Shown here: in pieces, positions 51,756-61,568 of the stretch
How positions within the stretch are numbered: position 1 is the first letter of the stretch
How the letters are laid out: every line of letters starts with the position of its first letter
Origin: JALZAI01 sp038207565
GTDB taxonomy: Bacteria; Actinomycetota; Actinomycetes; Mycobacteriales; Jatrophihabitantaceae
Assembly: GCA_038207565.1 (NCBI GenBank)
Contig: JBBQZQ010000012.1
Coordinates: 34,620-98,619 of the forward strand
DNA length: 64,000 bases
Reading direction: 5' to 3'
Notes under the pieces: model-generated
Database searches by the model: none
What the model saw: only the letters and a program-made list of their open reading frames with translations
Told to the model about the DNA's origin: nothing
Made by a program: the position numbers and the translations under genes

Positions 51756-52370
51756 ATGGAACTGAACTCAGCCACCACCGCCGTCATCGCCGTCCACATG
51801 CAACCGGACATCGTCAGCGCCGACGGCGCGTTCGGCGGATTCTGCGCTGCACAGGCCGCCGAACGCGACATCATCGGCGTCATCGCCCGCTTGCAGGACG
51901 CCGCCCGCAAGGCTGGCGCCACCGTCGTCTACAACCGCGTCGCGTGGGCGGAGGACTACTCCGACCTCAACGCGAACTCGCCGCTGCTCGGGATGGTCGT
52001 GCAGAACAACTGCCTCGTCGACGGAAGCGACAAGGCACAGATCGTGCCCGAGCTCGCCCCGCAGGACGGCGACATCGTCAACACCCACAAGAGGGTCGGC
52101 GGATTCAGCGACAGCGACCTGGACGACCAGCTGCGCTCTCGCGGCGTCGACACCGTCCTGTTCACCGGGGTCGCCACCAACGCCTCGGTCGAAGGCACCG
52201 CCCGCCAGGCCTCCGACCTCGGCTACCGCACGATCGTCGTAGGCGACGCCTGCAGCACCACCGACCCCGGCGCCCATGATGCCAGCCTCGCCTCGCTGGG
52301 CCTGCTGGGCGAGATCGTCACCAGCGCCGAGGTCATCGACGCGCTATCCGATGCCGCAACAGGCGAGTGA
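51756..52370 (+). CDS. Isochorismatase-like protein with altered catalytic residues
   Basis: A 204-residue isochorismatase fold: TAVIAVHMQPDIV, NTHKRVGGFSDSDLDDQL and GVATNASVEGTARQASDLGY. The family has Asp where this protein has His (AVHMQ) and Cys where it has Ser (NASVEG); the Lys is kept. So normal cysteine-hydrolase chemistry is not expected. It overlaps the MhpC-like gene by 4 bp. A non-hydrolytic or isochorismatase-type reaction is possible. Confidence 0.8.
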   Translation: MELNSATTAVIAVHMQPDIVSADGAFGGFCAAQAAERDIIGVIARLQDAARKAGATVVYNRVAWAEDYSDLNANSPLLGMVVQNNCLVDGSDKAQIVPELAPQDGDIVNTHKRVGGFSDSDLDDQLRSRGVDTVLFTGVATNASVEGTARQASDLGYRTIVVGDACSTTDPGAHDASLASLGLLGEIVTSAEVIDALSDAATGE

Positions 52371-53344
52371 CCGACACCCCCGCCACGCCCTCTCACAACA
52401 CCGTGCAGACGGACATCGCCGTCGAGGGCCGCGACCTACCCGTCTGGGTCGCCCTGTCGGGCACACCGCACACGACCGACTGGGTGCAGGTCGGGCCATG
52501 GCGCACCCGCGTGCTCATCGCCGGTCCCGCTGACGGGGAGCCGCTCGTCCTGATGCCCGGCACCGGGGGTCACCTGGAGGCCTATGCGCACAACATCCCG
52601 GCCTTCGCCGAGCGGTACCGGGTCATCGCCTACGACTACCCCGGCCACGGCTACACCACCCACGCCACCGCCGACCTCGAATTGCCCGATTACGTCGACC
52701 ACCTCGCCGGCCTGCTCGACGCGCTGGGCATCGACCAGGCGAACCTGAACGGCGAATCCCTCGGCGGCTGGGTCGCGGTCAAGTTCGCCGCCGCCCACCC
52801 CGAGCGCACCCTTCGGCTCGTGCTCAACACCCCGGGCGGCACGATGGCGACGCCCGAGGTGATGGAACGCATCCGCAGCCTGTCCCAGGCTGCGGCCGAC
52901 GAGCCGAGTGACGAACACATCCGCGCCCGCCTCGAATGGTTGATGGCCGACCCGAAAACCGTGACCGACGAACTCGTCGCCATCCGCCGCACCATCTACG
53001 CCCAACCCGGCTTCGCCGAATCGATGCGGCACATCCTGTGCCTGCAGGACCCTGACATCCGCCGCCGCAACCTGATCACCGACGACGAACTCGCCGCCGT
53101 GCCGCACGGCGCGCTGGTCGTCTGGACGTCCAACGACCCGTCCGGCCCCGCCGCGGCCGGGATGGACATGGCCAAGAAGATCCGCGGCGCACACTTCGAG
53201 CACATCAGCGACGCCGGCCACTGGCCGCAATGGGAACAGCGCGCCGTCTTCAACCGCCTCGTCCTCAACTTCCTCCGCTCCGGCCCCTACACAGAGTTGC
53301 CTGACACAGAGTTGCTTGACACAGAGGGGACTGAACGGTCCTGA
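52367..53344 (+). CDS. mhpC: Alpha/beta hydrolase, MhpC-like ring-cleavage product hydrolase
   Basis: A 325-residue alpha/beta hydrolase starting at GTG. The oxyanion region is MPGTGGHLEAYAHNIPAFAE, the nucleophile Ser is in NGESLGGW and the catalytic His in SDAGHWPQWEQ. In mhp pathways this enzyme hydrolyses the meta-cleavage product to succinate and 2-hydroxypentadienoate. The tail has a threefold LPDTELL-like repeat (TELPDTELLDTEG), probably disordered. Confidence 0.8.
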   Translation: MTDTPATPSHNTVQTDIAVEGRDLPVWVALSGTPHTTDWVQVGPWRTRVLIAGPADGEPLVLMPGTGGHLEAYAHNIPAFAERYRVIAYDYPGHGYTTHATADLELPDYVDHLAGLLDALGIDQANLNGESLGGWVAVKFAAAHPERTLRLVLNTPGGTMATPEVMERIRSLSQAAADEPSDEHIRARLEWLMADPKTVTDELVAIRRTIYAQPGFAESMRHILCLQDPDIRRRNLITDDELAAVPHGALVVWTSNDPSGPAAAGMDMAKKIRGAHFEHISDAGHWPQWEQRAVFNRLVLNFLRSGPYTELPDTELLDTEGTERS

Positions 53345-53388
53345 GCAGCACACCCGAACCCAGCGGCGCCGCCGAACCTGCCGCCAGA

Positions 53389-53766
53389 GTGTCTGGCGCC
53401 CAGGCCGACCAATTCCCGTGCCTACCGGTCCGCGACGTCCTGCTTGCCGGTGACCTCGTCGCCGCCTACTCCGTGCGGTTCAAGTTCGCGCCGCTGGGCA
53501 AGCAGCTGATCGACCTCACCCCGGCCGCGATCGGCCCCTACAGCGTGCCCGCTGTCAACCTCGAGCAGCACCTGAGCGCACCGAACGTCAACATGGTCAC
53601 CTGCGGAGGACAGGCCACCATCCCCATCGTCGCCGCGGTCAACCGCGTCACGCCTTACGGCATCGACACCCGCGACATCACCCTCGACCTGATCACCGCA
53701 CGCGACGGCGCCGCGGCCGCCGAGCAAGCCCAGCAGGCTGCAGACGAAGTGGGCGTGCCGGCATGA
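53389..53766 (+). pseudogene. mhpF remnant (acetaldehyde dehydrogenase active-site segment)
   Basis: The open frame of 125 residues contains LIDLTPAAIGPYSVPAVNLE and NVNMVTCGGQATIPIVAAVN (about 53506-53650), the active-site Cys segment of MhpF. The Rossmann domain before it and most of the C-terminus are absent. The flanking residues do not match the family. It overlaps the mhpA-like start. Confidence 0.7.
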
Positions 53767-55526
53767 CCTCCGAGCTCGACCGGGCAGAGCACTATGACGC
53801 CGACGTCCTGATCGTCGGCACCGGGCCCACCGGCGCCGCCGCCGCGCTCGCGCTCGCCACTTACGGCGTCAACGTCCGCGTCGCCACCAAGTGGAACTGG
53901 CTGGCCAACAGCCCCCGCGCACACATCACCAACCAGCGCACCCTCGAAGTACTGCGTGACCTCGGCGTCGAAGCGGAAGCCACCTCGGTCGCCACCCCGT
54001 GGAACCTGATGGGCGACACCCTGTTCACGACCAGCCTCGCCGGCGACGAGGTCGCCCGACTGCGGACCTGGGGCACCGGGGAGAACCGCGTCGGCGACTA
54101 TCTGCAGGGCAGCCCATGCCCGCTGCTGGACATCCCGCAGCCCTACATGGAACCGGTACTAGTGAAGAACGCCGCCGCCCGCGGCGCCGACATCATGTTC
54201 AACACCGAATACCTCGCCCACACCCAGGACGACAACGGCGTCACCACAAGTCTGCGCGAGCGGCTCACCGGGCACGAGTACACGATGCGCAGCCGCTACC
54301 TCGTTGGCGCCGACGGCGCCCGCTCCAAGATCGTCGACGACCTCGGCCTGACAATCGAAGGAGAGATGGGCCGCGCCGCCACGATCTACACCCACTTCCG
54401 CGCCGACCTCACCAAATACGTTGCGCACCGGCCGAGCATCTTGCACTGGATCATGACCCCCGGCGCCGGTTTCGGTGAGATCGGAATGGGCACCTTCCGC
54501 GCCATCCGTCCCTGGCACGAATGGATCGCCGGCTGGGGATACGACATCAATGGCCCGGAACCCGACCTCAACCCCGATGCCGTATTGCCCCGCATCCGCG
54601 AGATGATCGGCGACCCGGACATCGACGTCGGGATTATCAACGTCACCACCTGGCAGATCAACCAGGCTTGGGCTACGCAGTACTCGACGGGCCGGGTGTT
54701 CTGCGGCGGCGACGCCGTTCACCGCCACCCGCCGTCGAGCGGCCTCGGGTCCAACACCTCCATCCAGGACGCCTTCAACCTCGCCTGGAAACTCGCCTAC
54801 GTCATCAACGGCTGGGCCGGTCCCAGACTGCTCGACACCTACTCCGACGAACGCGCACCCGTCGGCAAAGCCGTCGTCACCCGCGCCAACCAATCCCGAG
54901 TCGACTACGGGCCGATCAACGGGGCGTTCCGAACCGAGGGGCACGCTGATCCGGTGGCGGCTGGTCTCGCGATGCTGCGCGACCCCAGCCCCGCCGGCGT
55001 GGCGGCCCGGCAGAAGCTCATCGACGCCATCGAGTTCAAGAACACCGAGTTCAACGCACAAGGCACCGAACTCAACCAGCGCTACACCTCGACCGGCGTC
55101 GTGCCCGAACGCGGTGCAGACGAAGAAACGTTCGAACGAGACCGCCTGCTCTACCTGCAGCCCACAACCCGCCCCGGCGCCAAACTTCCTCACGTCTGGC
55201 TCGTCGACGACACCGGACACAAGACCTCCACGCTCGACGTCACCCAACGCGGCACGTTTAGCCTCATCACCGGCCTATCCGGCCAGGCATGGGCCGCCGC
55301 TGCCGACAAGCTCGATCTGCCCTATCTGCGCACCGTGATAATCGGCGCCGAAGGCGCAGAAGATGGCTACCACGACTGGTCGCGCGCACGGCAGATGGAT
55401 GAAGCCGGCGCCGTCCTGGTCCGACCAGACGGATACGTCGCCTGGCGCCACGCCAGTGCAGTGTGGGACGACGAGGAGGCGGCCCACCTGCTGGAGGCGG
55501 CCCTCAGCTCGGTTCTCGACCGCTGA
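53763..55526 (+). CDS. mhpA: FAD-dependent aromatic monooxygenase, MhpA-like
   Basis: A 587-residue class A flavoprotein hydroxylase. The FAD motif is VLIVGTGPTGAAAALAL, and the second FAD motif region is FCGGDAVHRHPPSSGLGSNT. The C-terminal thioredoxin-like domain is typical of MhpA/phenol hydroxylases. In mhp pathways it ortho-hydroxylates 3-hydroxyphenylpropionate to the catechol used by MhpB. It is the last gene of the operon, unlike the usual mhpA-first order. Confidence 0.87.
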   Translation: MTSELDRAEHYDADVLIVGTGPTGAAAALALATYGVNVRVATKWNWLANSPRAHITNQRTLEVLRDLGVEAEATSVATPWNLMGDTLFTTSLAGDEVARLRTWGTGENRVGDYLQGSPCPLLDIPQPYMEPVLVKNAAARGADIMFNTEYLAHTQDDNGVTTSLRERLTGHEYTMRSRYLVGADGARSKIVDDLGLTIEGEMGRAATIYTHFRADLTKYVAHRPSILHWIMTPGAGFGEIGMGTFRAIRPWHEWIAGWGYDINGPEPDLNPDAVLPRIREMIGDPDIDVGIINVTTWQINQAWATQYSTGRVFCGGDAVHRHPPSSGLGSNTSIQDAFNLAWKLAYVINGWAGPRLLDTYSDERAPVGKAVVTRANQSRVDYGPINGAFRTEGHADPVAAGLAMLRDPSPAGVAARQKLIDAIEFKNTEFNAQGTELNQRYTSTGVVPERGADEETFERDRLLYLQPTTRPGAKLPHVWLVDDTGHKTSTLDVTQRGTFSLITGLSGQAWAAAADKLDLPYLRTVIIGAEGAEDGYHDWSRARQMDEAGAVLVRPDGYVAWRHASAVWDDEEAAHLLEAALSSVLDR

Positions 55527-55797
55527 GGTGAGTTCATCGGCAGCGGCCGTACGCGGATACGCTCGCCGCAGTAAAGAAGTTGATCTTTATTCCTGGCGCG
55601 CAGATCGAATCCTATGTATGCCCGGGAGGCAGAGCAGAATATTCGGACAGCGTCTACGCGGTCCGCCATTGGGACGGAGGGCCAGGCCTGTGTACTGGGG
55701 CGCCCAGCTCGCGGCGGCGTGTCACGCAGAGCGGTTCGAGGAGACCCGATTTTGTACGCAGGAGATGGCCGACGGAGGGGTACTGACCTGGCCAGGG
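55527..55797. other. Intergenic region, no gene seen
   Basis: About 270 bp between convergent genes. It has a local AT-rich patch (55572-55590, aagaagttgatctttatt). I see no supported gene or clear terminator. Confidence 0.4.
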
Positions 55798-57054
55798 TCA
55801 GCTGTGTCCTGCGCCCATGACGAGCAACCGTTCCAGCACAGCCGGCGAGCTACGCAACCCGTCGTGCTCGTACTCGTTCGTGACCCAGGCGCGGGCATTG
55901 CCCACCCGCTCAATCGTCTCTAGTTGCAGTTCGGAATCGACGTAGAGGTCGTCGAAATACACGGCTGCACAGAGCGGGACCTCGTTACGTGCCAGGCGAT
56001 CGGGGTCGTAGAGAGGCGACCAGTCGTCCTTCGCGGCGAGGACGTCCGCGGCCTGGGCGAATGGTCGCAGCGAGCGGATCTCGCGGAACATCCAGGGGAA
56101 CATCATCTCGGCTGTGAACACGACCGGCCGCGCGTCCTCGGCGAATTCCGGCCGCCGGTCATACTCTCGCTGCGCGGCCCAGCCGGTCGCTGCGTTGGGT
56201 GCACCGTAGGTGTACTCCTGTAACGGGTAGAGGACATTGTCGACGAACCCGGTCATGGTCTGTACCGCGTACAGAAACGAGGGGTGCAGCTCGTCATCGG
56301 CCCACGCGTCGTCGAGCATCCAGTGCACCGTCTCGAAGCCGTAGCTCATCCCGAACACCGAGCCGACGGCGCGCAGTCGGTGCGCGGTGAGCACGTCACC
56401 GTCGGGTAGCAGGACCTTCTGCTCATCGAGGTGGTCGACGAGTCGCGCGATCGCGGCCTGGTCCTGCGGGTACCGCGCGTAATACTCGCGAGTCCGGTTA
56501 GCGGCCCGCTGGAAGGTCCGGGCGTACACGTCCTTGGCGGTTGCGGTGATGCCGGGGATCCCGCCGGTCACATAGCAGTGGTCGAGACCGCGTGGCGCCT
56601 GGGAGAGGTAGGTCATCGTGACGAAGCCGCCGTAGCTCTGACCGAGTGTGTCCCAGCGGCGGTCACCGATGAGGGCGCGGCGCACCACCTCGGCATCGGC
56701 GACGATCGAGTCGGCGCGGAACAGGCTTAGATAGTCGGCCACCTGCTGTGGGGTGCGCTCGCGGGTGAGCGCCGCAGTGATCGGCGTGCTCCGCCCGGTA
56801 CCGCGCTGATCGAGCAGCACGAGCCGGTGGGTGCGCAGCGCGACGTCGATCCAGGCCGACCTGTCGATCGGACGTGGTGACTTGCCACCCGGACCACCCT
56901 GCAGGAAGAGCAGGTAGGGCAGGTCGTCGCCTTGCTTGTCGGGGTCGACGAGCTCGCGCGCGAAGACCTCGATCGTCGCGCCATCAGGCTGAGCATGGTC
57001 GAGCGGGACGGCAAATACGTGGTCGCGTGCCACATATCCCGGCAATCGAATCAT
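55798..57054 (-). CDS. Proline iminopeptidase-like alpha/beta hydrolase
   Basis: A 418-residue serine peptidase of the S33 family. FLQGGPGGKS is the HGGPG-type oxyanion motif, LLDQRGTGRS the following signature, GQSYGGF holds the nucleophile Ser, and the C-terminal GAGHS is near where the catalytic His should be. It would remove N-terminal Pro or act on other amides. Single gene, convergent with the mhp operon. Confidence 0.85.
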   Translation of the reverse strand: MIRLPGYVARDHVFAVPLDHAQPDGATIEVFARELVDPDKQGDDLPYLLFLQGGPGGKSPRPIDRSAWIDVALRTHRLVLLDQRGTGRSTPITAALTRERTPQQVADYLSLFRADSIVADAEVVRRALIGDRRWDTLGQSYGGFVTMTYLSQAPRGLDHCYVTGGIPGITATAKDVYARTFQRAANRTREYYARYPQDQAAIARLVDHLDEQKVLLPDGDVLTAHRLRAVGSVFGMSYGFETVHWMLDDAWADDELHPSFLYAVQTMTGFVDNVLYPLQEYTYGAPNAATGWAAQREYDRRPEFAEDARPVVFTAEMMFPWMFREIRSLRPFAQAADVLAAKDDWSPLYDPDRLARNEVPLCAAVYFDDLYVDSELQLETIERVGNARAWVTNEYEHDGLRSSPAVLERLLVMGAGHS

Positions 57055-57396
57055 GACCTCGATGGTGCCTCATCAAATCCGTCGACGTGACGGCGGTTCA
57101 TGATGATGGCGCCATCGGTACTGACGGGACGCGCGACGATCAAGGCGGCCAGGGCGAGGGAGCCGGGGGAGGTGGGCCACCCACGTCCGACGCTCAGCAC
57201 GCCCGATCGCAGCACACGACCACCCGCGGCAACGGCCCCGCGACGCCAAATCGGGAGTACGTTTGGCCGGTCCGGGACCGAGGGACGAAGCAACAAGAGC
57301 CGCAGCTGTCAGCCTAGGCCGCGACGAGCGGCGATTGGCGCGGGCTCGGGCAGATGCCGTCCGGCGTTGGGTATGGAACGAAGGCGGTTCTTCACC

Positions 57397-58791
57397 ATGA
57401 AGAATGTGCAACGACTTGAGCCTACGTCGGCGAGCCCCTACAGGGACACCGTGTTCGCGGCGTGGGAACGGTTCGTGGAGGGCGAGGACTACGTCCGAGG
57501 TGTCCGGCCCGAGGTGGCGATCTCCTGGCATCGCTGCCGAGACCAGTACCGGGTCGACCCACACCTCACCGAAGCTCCGGTCGCTGTCGCGCAGATCGAC
57601 CACACGCTCGAACACGACGTGGTGTTTGCCGAATTGGGCGGTTATGCGGCGTCCGTGGCGCACGGGTTCGACAGCCTCAGTGGCATCGTCACCGTCACCG
57701 ACGCCGCCGGCCGGATCCTGGCCGCCTGGGGCGACCAGGACACGCTGGGCAGAGCGTCCGACTTCAATCTGGCGCCCTGGTTCTGCTGGTCCGAGTGCGC
57801 GGCCGGCACGAACGGCATGGGCACGGCGCTCGAGGTGCACGGCCCGGTGCTGATCAGGGGCGCGGAGCACTGGTGCCAGGCGTTGCACGACTGGGTCTGC
57901 GCGGCCGTCGCGGTGCGTGACGTGGTGACCAGGGAGCCGATCGCGGTGCTGAACATCTCCTGCCGGCGCACCCAGCTTCCCGAGGCCGCGGGCTCGTGGC
58001 TCTCGCACGCGGTCGCAACGACGCAGCGCACGTTGAGAAGGCGCGCCCGGGACAGCGGCGCCGAGTTGGTTGCCGCATACACCCAGGCCAGGGCACGCTC
58101 CAGTGCGGCGCTCGCCGCGGTGGACACTGCGGGCAAGGTGGTGATCGCCGACGACACGGCAAGCGTGCTCCTGGGCGTCCCAGCCTCCACCCCGGCGGTC
58201 GACCCCACGCTGCGATGGAACTCCGGGCTGCCGGAGTTGATCGGGGCCGCCAGGTATGCCAGTAAGCAGGCAGCCCACAATCCTGACTGGGTCGGCTCGA
58301 CGCAGATTTTCACCCACCTCGCCGATGAGCCGACATCGATCACTATCCGACCCGTCTTCGTGTCCGGACGCCTGATCGGGAACCTGGTCTGGTTCGGTGC
58401 CTCCGACGGGCCACAGTTGCCCCCGGCGGACGGGTCCGTGCGCCCTCGGGCGCGGCCACGCCGACTGGCCGCGCTGCGCGACAACCGGATGGTGCTGCTG
58501 CGCCTGTCGGAGGTTTGTTTCGCTGAATCGGAGGGCAACGACGCGTGGCTATCCACCGATCAGGGGCGATTACGAGCCGCCTCTCAGGGCCTGGACAAGC
58601 TCGACAGTGAGCTGGCGGATGCCGGCTTCCTGCGGGTGCACCGCCGGTATGTGGTCAACCTCAGCCGAGTCCGGGAGATCGAGCGCGGGCTCAAGGGAGA
58701 GCTGTTTCTGGTCATGGATGACCGGACGAGCAAGATGGTGCCGGTCTCCCGGCGGAACGCGCCCGCCGTGCGCCGGGCACTGGACATCTGA
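57397..58791 (+). CDS. GAF-domain regulator with LytTR DNA-binding domain
   Basis: A 464-residue regulator. The N-terminal part (VRPEVAISWHRCR, then a GAF-like domain with LAPWFCWSECAAGTNGMGTA) is like the sensor half of AcoR-type activators. The sigma-54 ATPase is absent. The C-terminus (about 360-464) is a LytTR domain: VCFAESEGNDAWLSTDQG and FLRVHRRYVVNLSRVREIE. A second in-frame ATG lies at 57373. It precedes katG by 39 bp and probably controls the genes that follow. Confidence 0.82.
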   Translation: MKNVQRLEPTSASPYRDTVFAAWERFVEGEDYVRGVRPEVAISWHRCRDQYRVDPHLTEAPVAVAQIDHTLEHDVVFAELGGYAASVAHGFDSLSGIVTVTDAAGRILAAWGDQDTLGRASDFNLAPWFCWSECAAGTNGMGTALEVHGPVLIRGAEHWCQALHDWVCAAVAVRDVVTREPIAVLNISCRRTQLPEAAGSWLSHAVATTQRTLRRRARDSGAELVAAYTQARARSSAALAAVDTAGKVVIADDTASVLLGVPASTPAVDPTLRWNSGLPELIGAARYASKQAAHNPDWVGSTQIFTHLADEPTSITIRPVFVSGRLIGNLVWFGASDGPQLPPADGSVRPRARPRRLAALRDNRMVLLRLSEVCFAESEGNDAWLSTDQGRLRAASQGLDKLDSELADAGFLRVHRRYVVNLSRVREIERGLKGELFLVMDDRTSKMVPVSRRNAPAVRRALDI

Positions 58792-58830
58792 GTTCCTCAG
58801 CACACAAACTCTGTTCCTGGAAGGAGTCCT

Positions 58831-61092
58831 GTGTCGGACAGCCCCGACGCCGATGGCGGCGAGATGGACGAGGGTAGCGCGGGTGGGCTCGGCGTCCCGG
58901 CCGGGCGCGGCGTCCCGGCTGGGGGCCGCAATCAGCCGACCGGGGGCCCTGGCAACCGCGATTGGTGGCCGAACCAGCTCAACCTGAAGATCCTCCGGCA
59001 GCGCGCCGCCGTGGCCAACCCCATGGGCGAGGACTTCGACTACGCCGCGGCGTTCAACCCCGTCGACCTCGACACCCTGGCGAAGGACGTCGACGAGGTG
59101 CTGACGACATCGCAAGAGTGGTGGCCGGCCGACTTCGGCCACTACGGACCGCTCGTGATCCGGATGGTGTGGCACTGCGCCGGGACGTACCGCATCGGCG
59201 ACGGCCGAGGCGGCCCGGGGGGCGGCATGCAGCGCTTCGCGCCGCTGAACAGCTGGCCGGACAATCGCAACCTCGACAAGGCGCGCCGGCTGCTCTGGCC
59301 GGTGAAGGCGAAGTACGGCCGCACGATTTCGTGGGCCGACCTGATGATCTTCGCTGGCAACCGCGCCCTTGAGACAATGGGGTTCAAGACCTTCGGCTTC
59401 GCCGGCGGCCGGGCGGACATCTGGGAGCCCGACGAGGACGTCTACTGGGGGCCCGAGCGCACCTGGCTCGGCGACGAGCGCCACAGCGGCGTGCGGGAGC
59501 TGGAAAACCCGCTGGCCGCCACCCAGATGGGCCTCATCTACGTCAACCCGGAGGGCCCGAACACCGTCCCGGACCCACTCAACGCAGCCCGGGACATGCG
59601 CGAGACATTCCGGCGGATGTCGATGAACGACGAGGAGACCGTCGCGCTGATCGCGGGCGGGCACACGTTCGGCAAGACCCACGGCGCGGCCGACCCGGAC
59701 AAGTACCTCGGCCCCGAACCCGAGGGCGCCCCCCTCGAGCTGCAGGGCCTGGGCTGGGAGAGCAGCCACGGCACCGGGAAGGGCCCGGATGCCATCTCCA
59801 GCGGGCTCGAGGGTACGTGGACACCGACCCCGACGAGGTGGGACAACAGCTTCTTGGAGACATTGTTCGGCTACGAGTGGGACGTGGCACTGAGCCCCGC
59901 CGGTTTGTGGCAGTGGATTCCGAGAGGCGGCGCCGGGGCCGGCACCGTGCCGGACGCCCATGACCCGTCGACGAGCCATGCTCCGACGATTCTGACGACG
60001 GACCTCGCACTGCGGTTCGACCCGGTCTACGAGCCGATCTCGCAGCGCTTCCTGCAGAACCCGGACCAGCTCGCGGACGCGTTCGCCCGGGTCTGGTTCA
60101 AGCTGACACACCTCGATATGGGCCCGATCCGGCGCTACCTCGGACCGCTGGTCCCGCGGGAGATGCTGCTCTGGCAGGATCCGATCCCTGCCGTGGACCA
60201 CGAGCTCGTCGGTGCGGCGGACATCGCTGCGCTGAAGAGAGAGATCCTCGACTGCGGGCTGTCGGTCTCCCAGCTCGTTTCCACCGCGTGGGCGTCGGCC
60301 TCGACGTTCCGCGGCAGCGACAAACGTGGTGGGGCGAACGGGGCGCGGATCCGCCTCGAGCCGCAGCGCGGCTGGGAAGTCAACGACCCCGACAACCTGG
60401 CCCAGGTGCTGCGCGCCCTGGAGGGGATTCAGGAGTCCTTCAACGGCTCCCAGACGGAGGGCAAGAAGGTCTCGCTGGCCGATCTCATCGTGCTCGGCGT
60501 GTGCGCCGCGGTCGAGCAGGCCTCCAAGAATGCCGGCCACGACGTGCAGGTGCCCTTCACCCCGGGACGCACGGACGCGTCGCAGGAGCAGACCGACGCG
60601 GATTCCTTCGCCGCGCTCGAGCCGGCCGCGGACGGGTTCCGCAACTACCGAGGCAAGGGCATCCGGCTTCTGTCGGAGCACCTGCTAATCGACCACGCGA
60701 ACCTGCTGACCCTGAGCGCACCCGAGATGACCGTCCTCGTGGGTGGCTTGCGCGTGTTGGGCGCGAACTCCGGGCAGTCCCCGCTGGGCGTCTTCACGTC
60801 GTCGAGCGGGTCGCTGACCACCGACTTCTTCGTGAACCTGCTCGACATGGGCACGGAGTGGAAGGCGAGGTCCGGACACGGCGCTACCCCGGCGACCTTC
60901 GATGGCCGCGACCGCACCACCGGTGAGGTCAGGTGGACCGGCAGCCGGGTGGACCTCGTCTTCGGCTCGAACTCCGAGCTGCGGGCGCTTACGGAGGTCT
61001 ACGCGAGCGACGACGCGCGGGAGAAGTTCGTGCGCGACTTTGTGTCCGCGTGGGACAAGGTCATGAACCTCGATCGGTCGGACCTCGCCTGA
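58831..61092 (+). CDS. katG: Catalase-peroxidase
   Basis: A 753-residue haem catalase-peroxidase, near the usual 740. Distal Arg111, Trp114 and His115 are in RMVWHCAGTYR. Tyr237 (IYVNPEGPN) and Met263 complete the Trp-Tyr-Met crosslink needed for catalase activity, and proximal His278 is in IAGGHTFGKTHGA. The spacings equal those of the Mycobacterium tuberculosis enzyme. AAGGAG is 4 bases before the GTG. The N-terminus has a GVPAGRGVPAGG repeat. It protects against peroxide, perhaps from the adjacent PQQ oxidation system. Confidence 0.96.
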   Translation: MSDSPDADGGEMDEGSAGGLGVPAGRGVPAGGRNQPTGGPGNRDWWPNQLNLKILRQRAAVANPMGEDFDYAAAFNPVDLDTLAKDVDEVLTTSQEWWPADFGHYGPLVIRMVWHCAGTYRIGDGRGGPGGGMQRFAPLNSWPDNRNLDKARRLLWPVKAKYGRTISWADLMIFAGNRALETMGFKTFGFAGGRADIWEPDEDVYWGPERTWLGDERHSGVRELENPLAATQMGLIYVNPEGPNTVPDPLNAARDMRETFRRMSMNDEETVALIAGGHTFGKTHGAADPDKYLGPEPEGAPLELQGLGWESSHGTGKGPDAISSGLEGTWTPTPTRWDNSFLETLFGYEWDVALSPAGLWQWIPRGGAGAGTVPDAHDPSTSHAPTILTTDLALRFDPVYEPISQRFLQNPDQLADAFARVWFKLTHLDMGPIRRYLGPLVPREMLLWQDPIPAVDHELVGAADIAALKREILDCGLSVSQLVSTAWASASTFRGSDKRGGANGARIRLEPQRGWEVNDPDNLAQVLRALEGIQESFNGSQTEGKKVSLADLIVLGVCAAVEQASKNAGHDVQVPFTPGRTDASQEQTDADSFAALEPAADGFRNYRGKGIRLLSEHLLIDHANLLTLSAPEMTVLVGGLRVLGANSGQSPLGVFTSSSGSLTTDFFVNLLDMGTEWKARSGHGATPATFDGRDRTTGEVRWTGSRVDLVFGSNSELRALTEVYASDDAREKFVRDFVSAWDKVMNLDRSDLA

Positions 61093-61568
61093 TCCTCCGT
61101 CAGGGCTCAGCTGTTGGGAGGCGCGTCGTGACCCGCCCGCCGGTGCTGTCAGCAACGATGGATCAGGTCTGCCGCCGGCCACAGCGCGTCGAGGTGTACG
61201 CAGCTTTGCTCCTCGTGGACGGTGGCATTTCGCCTCTGAACGGTAGCTGGTCCTGGATGAACGGAATAAGCGCGCCCGAATTGGCGCTCACCCTGCGCTC
61301 ACCCTTGTCGGCGTGATTTATCCGGCGTAGCGTGCCGAGTTACTGATTTGCGATCAGGCATCGGGCGACGCAATTAATCGTCGCATCCGAGTCTGCTGTT
61401 GCTTGTTGAGCTTAGCAAATCGGGGGATTGGTCAACCCGGGTAATGCTATGTCGGACGTGTTTTTGTTGTGCCAAGCGGAAAGGCATGCGACCTCCGCGA
61501 CGTACCACCGTGATTGAGACCGATGCGAAAAGTCGGTATAGGCATCCTTGATGAGGAGATGAAGCCCG
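61093..61568. other. Intergenic region with inverted repeat, probable promoter
   Basis: About 475 bp before the cupredoxin-like gene. The part 61310-61560 is clearly more AT-rich than its surroundings. GCGACGCAATTAATCGTCGC (61365-61384) is an inverted repeat with 6-bp arms around an AT centre and may be a regulator site. No gene seen; it probably holds the promoter of the PQQ dehydrogenase operon. Confidence 0.5.

Noticed and set aside
58570..60681. 703-residue minus-strand open frame
   Set aside because: Antisense to katG and the LytTR gene; no family features.
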